Shown piece by piece: positions 7,351 to 15,924 of a DNA stretch of 39,518 nucleotides. The stretch comes from a virus. A model generated the notes under the pieces. That model had not been told where the DNA came from. It did not search any database and worked only from the letters and a program-made list of their open reading frames with translations. The DNA lies in the IMG/VR virus record IMGVR_UViG_3300036804_000352, positions 1-39,518 of that record; one strand, 5' to 3'. A program made the translations under genes and the position numbers. How positions within the stretch are numbered: the first letter of the stretch is position 1; each line of letters starts with the position of its first letter.

Positions 7351-7604
7351 CCGATCACCTTACCGGCCATCGCAATCAGGTCAGGCAGGTTCAGGCTTTT
7401 GCAGTCCTGGGCGGTGAGGTTCGGCACGGTGATACGCGGCAGAATAACGGTCAGCGCGTCAACGTCGGCATTCGCCAGTGCCGCCAGTCCAATTCCGCGC
7501 AGGTGTCCGGCGTTAGGTTTGATGATTTCAATCTGGCCGATCAGGGTGTCGCCGCGCTTGATCGGTTCTTCCAGGATAACGATGTTTTCATTGTGTTCTG
7601 ACAT
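7323..7604 (-). CDS. E: Tail protein E (tape-measure chaperone, unshifted form)
   Basis: A 93-residue protein (P2 gpE family). The motif ITVPNLTAQDCKSLNLPDL is followed by the slippery site, five codons before the stop. The short form ends here; a minority of ribosomes shift to make E+E'. It lies between FII and T in the standard P2 order. Confidence 0.9.
   Translation of the reverse strand: MSEHNENIVILEEPIKRGDTLIGQIEIIKPNAGHLRGIGLAALANADVDALTVILPRITVPNLTAQDCKSLNLPDLIAMAGKVIGFLSPKSEQ
7344..7350 (-). other. Programmed -1 ribosomal frameshift site (T-TTT-TTA)
   Basis: On the minus strand the gene E codons GGT TTT TTA contain the heptamer T TTT TTA in the right phase for a -1 slip, matching the T-rich slippery site known in P2 E. 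The -1 frame stays open for about 60 codons. Confidence 0.85.
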
Positions 7605-7661
7605 AGCGGTGTCTCTTATTCAAAGGTGAGGTTTTGCGCCGGAATCCGGCGCAGCTAAGGG

Positions 7662-8171
7662 TTACAGACCGATGTTTTTGCGGTGTTCCGCCACGCGGTC
7701 AACGCCGCCGACGATTTCCACCATGTTCACCGTATCGACTTCAATCACGTCTTTGCCGTCAATCGTGAGTTTGAAATAGGTGCACTGGGTGGTGATTTTG
7801 GTTTCCGTGTCCTCACCCTGTTTGTACTCGCCGAAATCCATTTCCTTGTGGCGGCCGCGCAGGGTGACTTCCACGGCGGAGATTTCGCCAGTGTCGTCAC
7901 GCTGGAAGGAACCGGCAAAGCGCAGCGGCACGGCGTCCACCGCGCCCCACTGCTGCAACACCAGTTCATCCAGTCCGCCCACCGTCCATTCAAAGGTCAG
8001 GGCGTCGTCGTCCAGGCCGAAATCAATGGAGGCGGAACCGGTCATGCCGCCGCCGCGATAGTTCTCCAGCTTGCGGGTCAGTTTTGGCAGCGTCAGCCCG
8101 CTGACCATGCCGAGATAGCTGTTCCCGTCGTTAAACAGGTTCAGGTATTTGAGTTTTTTAGGCAGTGCCAT
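7662..8171 (-). CDS. FII: Major tail tube protein FII
   Basis: A 169-residue homologue of P2 FII, polymerised as the inner tail tube. Family motifs: MALPKKLKYLNLFNDGNSY at the start, then LPKLTRKLENYRGGGM and GRHKEMDFGEYKQGE. It follows FI by 13 bp. A short hairpin-like GC segment (GCGCCGGAATCCGGCGC near 7635-7651) follows its stop. Confidence 0.94.
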   Translation of the reverse strand: MALPKKLKYLNLFNDGNSYLGMVSGLTLPKLTRKLENYRGGGMTGSASIDFGLDDDALTFEWTVGGLDELVLQQWGAVDAVPLRFAGSFQRDDTGEISAVEVTLRGRHKEMDFGEYKQGEDTETKITTQCTYFKLTIDGKDVIEVDTVNMVEIVGGVDRVAEHRKNIGL

Positions 8172-8184
8172 GTTTTAGCGCCTC

Positions 8185-9354
8185 TTAGCTGTTAACGGAG
8201 GTGGCGAACGTCGCCAGATACTGATCGGTGATGCGCTGACGCAGGGTCAAATCTTCCAGCGGCGGCACCGGCGTATAGTCGTAATCAATGAACAGCTTGC
8301 CCGCTTTCAGGGTGTCAACGGTATTGGCTTCGGGGTCATACCAGCAGGTGCCATCAATGATCAGACCGGCAGTCTTCATTTCGCGCAGCTTGGCGTTAAT
8401 GCCCGCGATCATGTCCTTGATAAGTGTCGGGGTCATTGGCCTGTCCATCGCCCACAGGTGCGCTTCGGCCATGGTGTCCGCCAGCACCTGCGCGGTGCGG
8501 GTGTAGTTCTCAAACAGGAACAGCGGATCCTCAGAGCAGGTGCGCTGACCCCAGAACTTAAAGCCGTCTTTGCGGATAAGGGTGGTGACGCACGCCTGGT
8601 TCAGCAGGTCGGCATCGGTGCCGGTGGTTTGTAAATCCCAGTACACGCTGGCAGACAGGCCGGTGACGCCGTTGATGCCGACATTTGACAGGGTTTTATG
8701 CCAACCGGTATCCGCGTCGATTTTGGCACGCAGACCGAGGGCGTAAGCCGTGGCGGGGGCGATGTCGCTGGCGTTCGTGGTGGTGTTCCAGGCCACGAAA
8801 TCCGGCCAGACAACCATCAGCTCACGCTGGCTGAAATTGTCGCGGTACTTAATAGCGTCGGACACGGTTTTGCATCCCCAGGCACTGACGTAGCCAAAGG
8901 CGCGCAACTGCTGGCAGACGGCGGCGAGCGCCGTGGCGACGTCCAGATTATCCAGACCTGGCACGCCGAGAATGCGCGGCTTTACGCCGAGTTCGGTCTG
9001 CGCCGACAGCAGGGCTTTCATGCCGGTATACATGCCGGTGGCATCGGTGCCGCCGATGATGTTGGAGGTGGTTTCCGCGTCGTCTTCGCCTTCTGCGACG
9101 CGCACGACGACAACAACGGGTTTCGCCTGGTTGGCAATGGCCATCAGGGACGGATACAGCGTGCCTTTCGTACCGGCTTTACCGGCGGCGGTCAGTACGT
9201 TGGTAATAAGTACCGGCGTATCCAGCGGGAATATCGCCGCGTCGGCATCCTCGCCGGTGCAAACCATCCCGATGATGGCGGTGGAAACGGTGGAGATAAC
9301 GCGGGTGCCGTCGTTGATTTCAACAACGCGCACACCGTGATGATAATCAGCCAT
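8185..9354 (-). CDS. FI: Contractile tail sheath protein FI
   Basis: A 389-residue sheath protein (P2 gpFI). Recognisable segments: MADYHHGVRVVEINDGTR, FWGQRTCSEDPLFLFENYTR and the C-terminal LEDLTLRQRITDQYLATFA. It is the first gene of the FI-FII-E-T-U-D operon. A candidate Ogr site lies about 80 bp upstream. Confidence 0.95.
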   Translation of the reverse strand: MADYHHGVRVVEINDGTRVISTVSTAIIGMVCTGEDADAAIFPLDTPVLITNVLTAAGKAGTKGTLYPSLMAIANQAKPVVVVVRVAEGEDDAETTSNIIGGTDATGMYTGMKALLSAQTELGVKPRILGVPGLDNLDVATALAAVCQQLRAFGYVSAWGCKTVSDAIKYRDNFSQRELMVVWPDFVAWNTTTNASDIAPATAYALGLRAKIDADTGWHKTLSNVGINGVTGLSASVYWDLQTTGTDADLLNQACVTTLIRKDGFKFWGQRTCSEDPLFLFENYTRTAQVLADTMAEAHLWAMDRPMTPTLIKDMIAGINAKLREMKTAGLIIDGTCWYDPEANTVDTLKAGKLFIDYDYTPVPPLEDLTLRQRITDQYLATFATSVNS

Positions 9355-9424
9355 GGTGTTTTTCCTGTGATTGGGGTGAGGTCAATCATCGCGTGTTGTG
9401 TCCGCGCAGGCACGGCGGGAGGGA

Positions 9425-9444
9425 TGTTTGAGGAATGGCACAAC
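9425..9444 (-). promoter_or_regulatory. Candidate Ogr-dependent late promoter site for FI (PF)
   Basis: TGT-N12-ACA (9425-9442), embedded in TGGCACAACGGGG, a motif shared with the V and O/P sites. Its centre lies about 80 bp before the FI start, suiting activation from near -55. Confidence 0.65.
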
Positions 9445-9461
9445 GGGGCGGTGCCCGAGAC

Positions 9462-9481
9462 AAAAAAGCCCCTTGCGGGGC
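9462..9481 (-). terminator. Intrinsic terminator of the V-W-J-I-H-tfa operon
   Basis: On the minus strand GCCCCGCAAGGGGC (5-bp stem, 4-base loop) is followed by six T. It lies 16 bp after the tail-fibre-assembly stop codon and just before the FI promoter site, separating two late operons. Confidence 0.85.
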
Positions 9482-9497
9482 ATGAGTCAGGAAGCGG

Positions 9498-10016
9498 TCA
9501 GGCGGGGATCTGAGGCCAGTCGATATTCGGCGCGGCGGATAAATCCAGCCGGTTCAGCGCGACACGGTATTTTTTCCAGGCTTGCAGGCTTTCCCGCTCG
9601 GCGTCGGTCACATCATCGATATCAACGGCATCTTGCAGCGGAGCGATGGCGGCGGCGGCCTGGCTGATCAGTGAACTTTTGCGCTGCTCAGCGACCTCGG
9701 CAGCGGGTTGCACGTACGGGATAAACTGACCGGCCTGATAGAGGTACGCCAGCGTACTGATATCATCCGGCAACGCGGCGGTATCAACTTCGTAAATGCT
9801 GACGCCTTCGGACAGCGTTAAAAAGTTGGGGTTATCCGCCCAGGTGCAAACAAAACCGTCAGCACCGACGGCGATAAAACAGTTTTCTCCCTGCCATTCG
9901 CGATCCCGCAGTTCATACCAGTCTGTGCCGTTTTCATCTTCAAAATAAAGCACCGGCAGCGGCAGACCTTCTTCTAAAACCTGTTTGGTTGTTTTGATAT
10001 TTTTGAAAGTGATCAT
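9498..10016 (-). CDS. Tail fibre assembly chaperone (Tfa)
   Basis: A 172-residue Caudo_TAP family protein in the place of P2 gene G. The C-terminal half has the family signature: IAPLQDAVD, TDAERESLQAWKKYRVALNR and a WP-Q-IP end. It helps the fibre protein trimerise and mature. It begins one base after the H stop. These C-terminal regions are often exchanged with the fibre tip, so it should be treated as a pair with H. Confidence 0.9.
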   Translation of the reverse strand: MITFKNIKTTKQVLEEGLPLPVLYFEDENGTDWYELRDREWQGENCFIAVGADGFVCTWADNPNFLTLSEGVSIYEVDTAALPDDISTLAYLYQAGQFIPYVQPAAEVAEQRKSSLISQAAAAIAPLQDAVDIDDVTDAERESLQAWKKYRVALNRLDLSAAPNIDWPQIPA

Positions 10017-10017
10017 C

Positions 10018-11925
10018 TTAGTTTCCCACCTGTCGCCAGCTTCCGCTCGCCGTTCGTACCATTAACGCACGGTAATATTTCCCCATCATCCGGCAATCAC
10101 CCAGATCAGAGCGGATATTTAAACCCGTCATGAAGCAACCCGTGGGCGCTTCCCATACCTGCTGCGCCGACCATCCCGCATTTTCCAGCGCCTGACTGCC
10201 TCGCTGTACGTCATAGATGTAGCGCCCGTCAGATTCGGATTTTGTATAAGCGCCGGTTTTTGCCATGTATCCGGCATCTGACTGCGACTTGGTGTAATAG
10301 CGGTTATCAAAGTTCGAATAGTTACCCGGAGTGATGGTGCCCGTGCAACTGATGGTGCCGTCCGAAGAAACGGGGATCCCTGTCCCAAAACTTACCGCAC
10401 CTGTCGCAAGATTAATTCTCAGCGGGCGCAGGTCGTTATAGCCGCCGTAAGCATCCCCTGACTTAGTGAGCATGAGATAGAGGTAAGAGCTATCCTGCCG
10501 CCAGAAGGAACCATAGTCCCCCTGAACAATACGGTAGGCGTTTGCGCTGGTTGACTGAAACTCTGCTGAATTTCGCACAATACCGTTTACCGCAGTAGTG
10601 CCTGTAAGGGGAACCGCCTCTACGTCTGCGGCGGTCGGTTTGTGCTTTGCATCATAGACCGGCACCCAGTCCCCCCATACGCCTCCGGTCTTCAACCGAT
10701 AGAACATCTGAGCATTCACTACACCCGCAGGCCAGCCGATTTGTTTTGCCGAATTTTTATCATATTGGATATGAATAATTTCACCTGCGGTATTCGCCAG
10801 CGGACCATGAACGCCTGCGCTGCTGACCGCGTAAAACCCGTTTTTACTTATCGTATTTGCGTCAGCAGTATTGAGGGAATCTGTCCCGACACCGAAAGCA
10901 CCCACTGACATCACGTTACCGTCTGCATTGCCCACGTCTTTTGTGGCGGCGCTTCCTAATCCGTCGACATTCGCGGCGGTGAGGGCGATATCTTTCGTGC
11001 CGTCAAAGGCCACACCGGCAATTTTACGCGCCGTGGCAAGTTTGGTTGCGGCAACGGCGGTGCCGCCGGAAGGCAATGCGCCGACGTTATCCGGCGTCAG
11101 GCTGATGTCTTTTGTTCCGTCGAACGCCACACCGGCAATATTGCGGGCGGTGGCGAGCTTACTTGCGGCGACAGCCGTGCCGCCCGCAGGCAGTGCGCCC
11201 ACGTTCGCGGGCGGAATGCTGATATCCGCCGTGCCGTCAAACGCTACACCGGCAACTTTACGGGAGGTCGCGAGCTTGTTCGCAGCGACGGCAGTCCCGC
11301 CGGACGGCAATCGCCCGTTGGCATTATCATTCGCCGCCTTCACGGCTTTGGGCGTCGCCGCCAGGGTTTCGCTGTCGCTGGTTACCGAGCTGCTGAGCTG
11401 GACAAAACCTTTGGCCGCCGTGGTGCCGTCCGGATGATTACGTGATTTTTCATGCGCGGCCAGCAGGTCATTCACATAACCCTCGGTGGCGACAACGATC
11501 GAATCATCAATGATCAGCGTGATGGCCTCCGTGTCAGAGACGGTGATCACCATACGTAAAGTCTGCGTGCGGCCTGAACCTTCCGCCAGGGTCGGTTTGT
11601 AGGTGTCCGCCATATTGCACACGGCAATCAGCGTGCCGTCGTCTGCGAACAGCCCCATTTCCCGCATCCAGAAGCCGCCGACGCTCGCCGAAATAATGGC
11701 TTCAGCAATGATCCAGTTTGCGTGTGACGCATCCAGCTTTAACGAGTTCAGCGGCGTGCGAAACACCTCTTTAACCAGTTTGGTCTGTGTGGCGACGGGC
11801 GTGGTCGCCTTGCCGTTGCCGTCACCGACGGCGAGCTGGGTGATTTTAATGTCCGTCCCCGCCTGGATAGCTGCCGCGATGCGGGCTTGTCCGAGCGTGG
11901 TGACAACCGATTTAAACGTGCTCAT
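10018..11925 (-). CDS. H: Tail fibre protein H
   Basis: A 635-residue side-tail fibre that recognises the host surface. Residues 1-150 are the conserved P2 H base-attachment domain (SVVTTLGQARIAAAIQAGTD, FWMREMGLFADDGTLIAVCN). Residues 206-322 are three 39-residue shaft repeats. The C-terminal ~300 residues (GDYGSFWRQDSSYLYLM... GCFMTGLNIRSDLGDCRM) form the variable receptor-binding part. The receptor cannot be read from sequence. Confidence 0.92.
   Translation of the reverse strand: MSTFKSVVTTLGQARIAAAIQAGTDIKITQLAVGDGNGKATTPVATQTKLVKEVFRTPLNSLKLDASHANWIIAEAIISASVGGFWMREMGLFADDGTLIAVCNMADTYKPTLAEGSGRTQTLRMVITVSDTEAITLIIDDSIVVATEGYVNDLLAAHEKSRNHPDGTTAAKGFVQLSSSVTSDSETLAATPKAVKAANDNANGRLPSGGTAVAANKLATSRKVAGVAFDGTADISIPPANVGALPAGGTAVAASKLATARNIAGVAFDGTKDISLTPDNVGALPSGGTAVAATKLATARKIAGVAFDGTKDIALTAANVDGLGSAATKDVGNADGNVMSVGAFGVGTDSLNTADANTISKNGFYAVSSAGVHGPLANTAGEIIHIQYDKNSAKQIGWPAGVVNAQMFYRLKTGGVWGDWVPVYDAKHKPTAADVEAVPLTGTTAVNGIVRNSAEFQSTSANAYRIVQGDYGSFWRQDSSYLYLMLTKSGDAYGGYNDLRPLRINLATGAVSFGTGIPVSSDGTISCTGTITPGNYSNFDNRYYTKSQSDAGYMAKTGAYTKSESDGRYIYDVQRGSQALENAGWSAQQVWEAPTGCFMTGLNIRSDLGDCRMMGKYYRALMVRTASGSWRQVGN
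10960..11310 (-). repeat. Three tandem 117-bp repeats in the tail fibre gene
   Basis: Each unit encodes 39 residues of the form LP[S/A]GGTAVAA.KLAT, R..AGVAFDGT.DI and NVGA. Units span residues 206-244, 245-283 and 284-322 of H. Such in-frame repeats can expand or contract by recombination. Confidence 0.85.
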
Positions 11926-11934
11926 AACGTCCTC

Positions 11935-12462
11935 TTATCCGGGGTAAACGGTCAGCAGGTCGCCGCCGTAGTGGGCTGCGCCGATATACACCGTACCGGC
12001 GATATCCTGCGTGATGGTCAGGCCGATCAGATGGCGGCTTGCCGGTTTGGCGTCGGCAATTAGCCGTTCCATTTCTAAATACATTTCTTCGGTGATGCCG
12101 GTTTCCAGCACGCCAATATCCAGGCGAAACGTGCCGGGTTCGTCGCCGGTTTCCCACCATTCGGTCACGTTAATCAGGTAGCCGAGCGGCTCCACCACGC
12201 GCCGGATTGCGCCCACCGTGCCCTTGTGGCAGTGAATGAACCAGGCCGACTGGATCACGCGGCGCTTGGTGGAGACAGGCCAGTTTTCATCCCAGCGGTC
12301 AACCGACAGCGCCCACGCCAGATAAGGCAAAAACTTTGCCGGACAGGTCAGCGGATCCCAAAGCTGCCGCAGCGGCACCGGCACGTTTTCAAGCGCGGCG
12401 CAGGCGTCGGCGGCGGCAACCTCCAGCGCCGAGGAACCGACGGGCAGCAGGCGATCACTCAT
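11935..12462 (-). CDS. I: Baseplate assembly protein I
   Basis: A 175-residue P2 gpI homologue. SDRLLPVGSSALEVAAADAC at the N-terminus and LPYLAWALSVDRWDENWP are typical. ATG at 12462 gives the canonical N-terminus and P2-like length; the frame is open to 12525 but that extension is shadow of J. It overlaps J by 8 bp. Confidence 0.93.
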   Translation of the reverse strand: MSDRLLPVGSSALEVAAADACAALENVPVPLRQLWDPLTCPAKFLPYLAWALSVDRWDENWPVSTKRRVIQSAWFIHCHKGTVGAIRRVVEPLGYLINVTEWWETGDEPGTFRLDIGVLETGITEEMYLEMERLIADAKPASRHLIGLTITQDIAGTVYIGAAHYGGDLLTVYPG

Positions 12463-13363
12463 CGTAACCACCCACCGCCAGCGTATAGGCGGTGCAGAAT
12501 GACGCCTGGGTTTTATCCAGCTCAATGTCGGCCAGCGGGCTTTTCAGCTCCACCCGTTGCACACCTTCAACGTGCAGCGCGGCATAAATCGCCGACAGCC
12601 GGATGTCGCGGCCTAACCGGTGCTGCGCCGTGATGTAGGCAATCAGTTTTGCCTCAGAGGCTTCGCGGATGGGTTCAGATTCCGGACCAGGGAACAGGTA
12701 AAGCACGGCGTCAATGGTGTAATTCACCACGCTGGCAGACTGGACGGTCACGCGGTCAGCCACGGGGCGCACGTTCTCGTCATTGAGCGCGGCCTGAACC
12801 ACGGCCAGCAAATCATCGGGCGCGGTGCCGTCGCCGGTCTGTGCCAGCACGGAAATCGTCACGCAGGCAGGCGACGGGCTTGTCACCGAAATATCCGCCA
12901 CCCGTCCGTCAGCCGAGCGCCCGTGATACTCATACGCGCCAACCGGACCCGCCACGCTCAGCCCTTCAAACGCCTGCTGCGCACGCACCCGCAGATCCGC
13001 GTCGCTTTCCATCACCGCCGCGACGGCGGGCACGCTGTCATCATCAGCGGGCGTGATGGTCAGGCGTTCCACGCTGAACGTGGCGGCGATGTTGTCCAGG
13101 TCTGCGCCGGTGGCATAAGCCAGCATCACCGCCTGCGCCGCCTCGTTTACACGCTGACGCAGGATCACTTCGCGGTAGGCGTTCTCCTCCAGCAGCTTCA
13201 CGATGGGTTCAGACTCCAGGGTCAGCGTGCGGGCAATCGCCGCCTGCTGGTCTTCGGGGTACAACGACACCAGCGTGGCTTTGCGTTCCGCCAGCAGGAT
13301 TTCGTAATCCAGCACTTCCACCACGTCGGGGGCGGGTAACTGGCTCAGGTCGATAGTTGCCAT
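12455..13363 (-). CDS. J: Baseplate protein J
   Basis: A 302-residue baseplate wedge protein (Baseplate_J), the same length as P2 gpJ. Motifs: MATIDLSQLPAPDVVEVLDY, ILRQRVNEAAQAVMLAYATG and DLRVRAQQAFEGLSVAGPVG. It sits 3 bp after W. Confidence 0.94.
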   Translation of the reverse strand: MATIDLSQLPAPDVVEVLDYEILLAERKATLVSLYPEDQQAAIARTLTLESEPIVKLLEENAYREVILRQRVNEAAQAVMLAYATGADLDNIAATFSVERLTITPADDDSVPAVAAVMESDADLRVRAQQAFEGLSVAGPVGAYEYHGRSADGRVADISVTSPSPACVTISVLAQTGDGTAPDDLLAVVQAALNDENVRPVADRVTVQSASVVNYTIDAVLYLFPGPESEPIREASEAKLIAYITAQHRLGRDIRLSAIYAALHVEGVQRVELKSPLADIELDKTQASFCTAYTLAVGGYDE

Positions 13364-13366
13364 AAT

Positions 13367-13717
13367 TCAACTCACGGGTAGGGTTAAGGAAATGGCGGCG
13401 GACGTGTCTTTGCGGGTACCGGTGATATCCACCACGCCTTTTCCGTCGAACGTCGTTTCAAAGGTGATGCCGGTCAGGCTGACGCGTGGCTCCCATTTCA
13501 GGATCGCGCTGTAACAGGCCGCCATAATTTGCAGGCGCAGCGCGGCATTCTGCGGGCGGTCAGTCAGCTCAGACAGCAGTGAACCATAGTCGCGGCGCAT
13601 GACGCGGGAACCGACGGGCGTGCGCAGAATGTCGCTGACCGACTGCTGAATATGTGCCAGGTCTTCGACGCTGCGCCCCGTGTCGCGAGACAGTCCGATG
13701 TATTTTGCATTACTCAT
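13367..13717 (-). CDS. W: Baseplate wedge protein W (gp25/lysozyme-like fold)
   Basis: A 116-residue protein of the GPW/gp25 family: HIQQSVSDILRTPVGSRVMR and RRDYGSLLSELTDRP. It overlaps V by 4 bp. Confidence 0.94.
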   Translation of the reverse strand: MSNAKYIGLSRDTGRSVEDLAHIQQSVSDILRTPVGSRVMRRDYGSLLSELTDRPQNAALRLQIMAACYSAILKWEPRVSLTGITFETTFDGKGVVDITGTRKDTSAAISLTLPVS

Positions 13718-14355
13718 GAAGGCACCTGCGTCTGCCCGCCGCCCGTCTGGACGCCGCCGTGTTTATGTGTATGAACGACAATGCCGTTTGACGTCAGGCT
13801 GCCGCCGGAATGGGTGATGTTGCCGGTCATCGAGCCGCCTTGTCTCACCTCCAGACTGCCGGTGATGAGTTTGTTGGTGCAGACCACTTCCGGCGTGTCG
13901 AGGGTGATACGGGTTGATGCCGTGCAGGTGATGTCCGGTGCAGTAGCCGCGATTTTTTCCGAGGCTTTCACCGTGGCGGATTTAATGCCGGTTGCCAGCA
14001 GCGCGCCGGTTTTGGGTTCGTACTCGATCACCGCGCCGTCAGGGAAAGTGACGTGTACGGCATCGGCGGAGGCCGACGGCGCAGGAAATTCATCAGAGAA
14101 AACGCCTGGCATCACAAAGGCGGTATCCAACTCACCGCCCAGGCAAAACAGCAAAACCTGCTCACCGATGGACGGCGCCCACCAGGAACGGGAACGCCCT
14201 GCTCGGGAAGTCAGCCAGTGCAGCCAGTCGGTGACGTTGCCGCCGGTGTTCACGCGACAGGTGCCCGCAACTAAATCCACCTCGGCAACGGTGCCAATGC
14301 GGATCAGATTGCGCAGCAGGCGCGGAATGTCGTGTTTCGGAATGGATGTATTCAT
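13714..14355 (-). CDS. V: Tail spike / baseplate puncturing protein V
   Basis: A 213-residue P2 gpV homologue. The N-terminal OB-fold domain (GTVAEVDLVAGTCRVNTGGN) is followed by a beta-helix region. The C-terminus ends VVHTHKHGGVQTGGGQTQVPS, carrying the HxH iron-binding tip of gpV-type spikes. It is the first gene of its late operon, with a candidate Ogr site upstream. Confidence 0.94.
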   Translation of the reverse strand: MNTSIPKHDIPRLLRNLIRIGTVAEVDLVAGTCRVNTGGNVTDWLHWLTSRAGRSRSWWAPSIGEQVLLFCLGGELDTAFVMPGVFSDEFPAPSASADAVHVTFPDGAVIEYEPKTGALLATGIKSATVKASEKIAATAPDITCTASTRITLDTPEVVCTNKLITGSLEVRQGGSMTGNITHSGGSLTSNGIVVHTHKHGGVQTGGGQTQVPS

Positions 14356-14366
14356 GCATAAAAGAA

Positions 14367-14386
14367 TGCCGCCCTGTCAGGCGGCA
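14367..14386 (-). terminator. Hairpin with T-rich tail just upstream of V
   Basis: TGCCGCC-TGACAG-GGCGGCA on the minus strand is followed by TTCTTTTAT. It lies 12 bp before the V start codon. It may end minus-strand transcripts coming from the HNH gene before they enter V, or act as an attenuator in the V leader. The stem is clear, the T-tract imperfect. Confidence 0.5.
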
Positions 14387-14401
14387 AACAATTTGAGGTA
14401 G

Positions 14402-14422
14402 GTTGATGGCGGGTGGCACAAC
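14402..14422 (-). promoter_or_regulatory. Candidate Ogr-dependent late promoter site for V (PV)
   Basis: GTTGA-N11-ACAAC, continuing as GTGGG. The stretch TGGCACAACGTGGG is identical to that at the O/P divergent promoters. It lies about 55 bp before the V start. Confidence 0.6.
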
Positions 14423-14509
14423 GTGGGGATCACTGACTGAGGAGTATTAGCCCAAACTTGAGCTGACACATTTCGTAGTGAGAATATCATCAAATCTCCC
14501 AGTTTGGTT

Positions 14510-14527
14510 TGAGCGAAGAGCGGAAGT
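14510..14527. repeat. 18-bp direct repeat, left copy (V-S cargo slot)
   Basis: TGAGCGAAGAGCGGAAGT here and TGAGCGAGGAGCGGAAGT at 15823-15840 differ at one base. They are in the same orientation and bracket the HNH gene and the 56-residue gene (1.3 kb). Confidence 0.7.
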
Positions 14528-14543
14528 AAATCACATGCTTAAG

Positions 14544-15158
14544 TTATTTTTTCTTTATTAAATCTTTCAACTCTTTTTTTGATGGGCGGGTTTTTAGTCT
14601 ATGAAGCATGGCATGACAATTGGGACATACAGTAATTAAATCATGTTCAGGATCAACATGATATTCTTTATTTATTTCATGGAGTGGTTTCCAATGATGT
14701 ACGTGTATGAAACCAATTCCGATTTTGCCATATATATCTTCAAAATTCATATCACAAACTGAACAATTCATTCCGTGGATTTCAATGGCTTTATTTCTTG
14801 CGTCTCGGTCTCTTTCGTATGAGTTGACAATAATTTGTTTTTTTGCACCTTCGATGTATTCGGAGTGGTTGAGTATTTCATCTGGATAATGAAAGTAACT
14901 TAATTCGCTGTTAAGAAAGGAAAGATAGCGCCTCATGGCTGTACCGCAGTTACTAACAAATCTATCCGCATAATATCCTCCTGACATTTTTATAATAAGA
15001 CTGTTAATTTTTTCATTAGAAGAAATCGTTGTTCTATTTATATCTATCTGGAGGTAATTTGACACGGAGATTAAATAGCGTCTATAACTATTTGCACTCT
15101 GACGCTGTAGACCGATAGATACCAAGAAATCTATATAATCAAATTCATTTTCGACCAT
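14544..15158 (-). CDS. HNH endonuclease, McrA-like C-terminal domain
   Basis: A 204-residue protein. Residues ~115-190 form an HNH nuclease with structural zinc ligands C132-x2-C135 and C178-x2-C181, the IHVHHWKPL catalytic strand (H154/H155) and ITVCPNCHAMLH with N180 and H186. The lead-in YERDRDARNKAIEIHG is the usual one of 5-methylcytosine-specific McrA-type enzymes. The N-terminal 110 residues, helical and unrecognised, probably recognise DNA. The coding region is AT-rich compared with the flanking V and S genes, and it is absent from P2, so it is cargo. Restriction of foreign or modified DNA is the likely role; a homing function is the alternative. Confidence 0.82.
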   Translation of the reverse strand: MVENEFDYIDFLVSIGLQRQSANSYRRYLISVSNYLQIDINRTTISSNEKINSLIIKMSGGYYADRFVSNCGTAMRRYLSFLNSELSYFHYPDEILNHSEYIEGAKKQIIVNSYERDRDARNKAIEIHGMNCSVCDMNFEDIYGKIGIGFIHVHHWKPLHEINKEYHVDPEHDLITVCPNCHAMLHRLKTRPSKKELKDLIKKK

Positions 15159-15473
15159 AAAATCCTCTGAAATTATTATGCTAAAGCAGATTTCGCAAAT
15201 GTCAGTTCCGATGTGAAATTTTCATGCTTTTTCGAAGGTTTAGTGACTGCACCGATCCTACCATAAGGAATGAATACTATGTGCAAAGTCCTCTCCTGGC
15301 ACATTGGGAACGTTCAGATCCAGTATCAATTGGACGCGCCGCCAATTCTGGCTAATCCTGTTAATTCTTTTTTCCAGAAAAAATCCAGTGAAACGTTCTC
15401 GCTACATGTCTTATACTACCGTTGTACGGGCATGATGCCCGTACCTCAACTACTCAGATAAGGATATAAAATA
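15159..15473. other. Intergenic region with a promoter-like hairpin leader
   Basis: There is no convincing gene here. A 63-codon frame (15270-15461) has an AAGGA site but an unconvincing composition. A TATACT box (15413-15418) lies before a perfect 9-bp inverted repeat, GTACGGGCA/TGCCCGTAC (15424-15444, 3-base loop), which would form the first bases of the transcript of the next gene. No good -35 is visible, so activation by a regulator is possible. Confidence 0.45.
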
Positions 15474-15644
15474 ATGAGTAAAGAAAAAAAAATTGCAGTA
15501 TTAAAGGCTGCACAGTTGTATTACGGTAACAAACTCGCGGCTCATGCCACGGTGCATACGCCAACCGCATTTCAGCAATCCTTACAGGATCGTCTATTTG
15601 CTAACTATGACCGTGTGACGGCACAGCTTGCGGCTCTTCTATGA
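15474..15644 (+). CDS. 56-residue hypothetical protein
   Basis: ATG preceded by AAGGA; product begins MSKEKKIAVLKAAQLYYGNK and ends RVTAQLAALL. It is amphipathic and helical with no membrane segment. It stands as a complete small unit: promoter-like box and hairpin leader before it, intrinsic terminator 36 bp after it. I do not recognise the family. An independently transcribed small protein in a cargo slot is typical of morons. Confidence 0.55.
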   Translation: MSKEKKIAVLKAAQLYYGNKLAAHATVHTPTAFQQSLQDRLFANYDRVTAQLAALL

Positions 15645-15680
15645 GTTTAGTCTGTTCAACCCAGAGCTGATGCTCTTGTC

Positions 15681-15704
15681 AAAGGCCGCGTAAGCGGCCT
15701 TTTT
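15681..15704 (+). terminator. Intrinsic terminator after the 56-residue gene
   Basis: A 9-bp stem AAAGGCCGC/GCGGCCTTT with a GTAA loop runs directly into a T-run on the plus strand. Confidence 0.85.
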
Positions 15705-15822
15705 ACACCCGCCGTTTAATCCCCACTTATCTAGAAAGTCAGATGAGTTTGTCCAGAACTAAGTGACTATCTCTACTCTTTACAGAGTCGACAATGCAAA
15801 CAAAGTATCTGAGCGGCTGCTA

Positions 15823-15840
15823 TGAGCGAGGAGCGGAAGT
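15823..15840. repeat. 18-bp direct repeat, right copy (V-S cargo slot)
   Basis: TGAGCGAGGAGCGGAAGT, 17 of 18 identical to 14510-14527. It may mark the edge of an inserted module. Confidence 0.7.
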
Positions 15841-15924
15841 TGTCACCTGGGTGAGATTAAGTTAATTATATTTTTTGGATGAATGCGATAACATCAGGTA
15901 AATAAAAATTTTGGAAATCAAAGA

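Noticed and set aside
10960-11310. Tandem repeats considered as a CRISPR-like array
   Set aside because: Units are contiguous 117-bp in-frame protein repeats of the tail fibre without spacers; no cas genes are present in the window.
15270-15461. 63-codon frame with an AAGGA site before the 56-residue gene
   Set aside because: Composition is not protein-like, it ends in the hairpin leader of the next unit, and no family features are seen.
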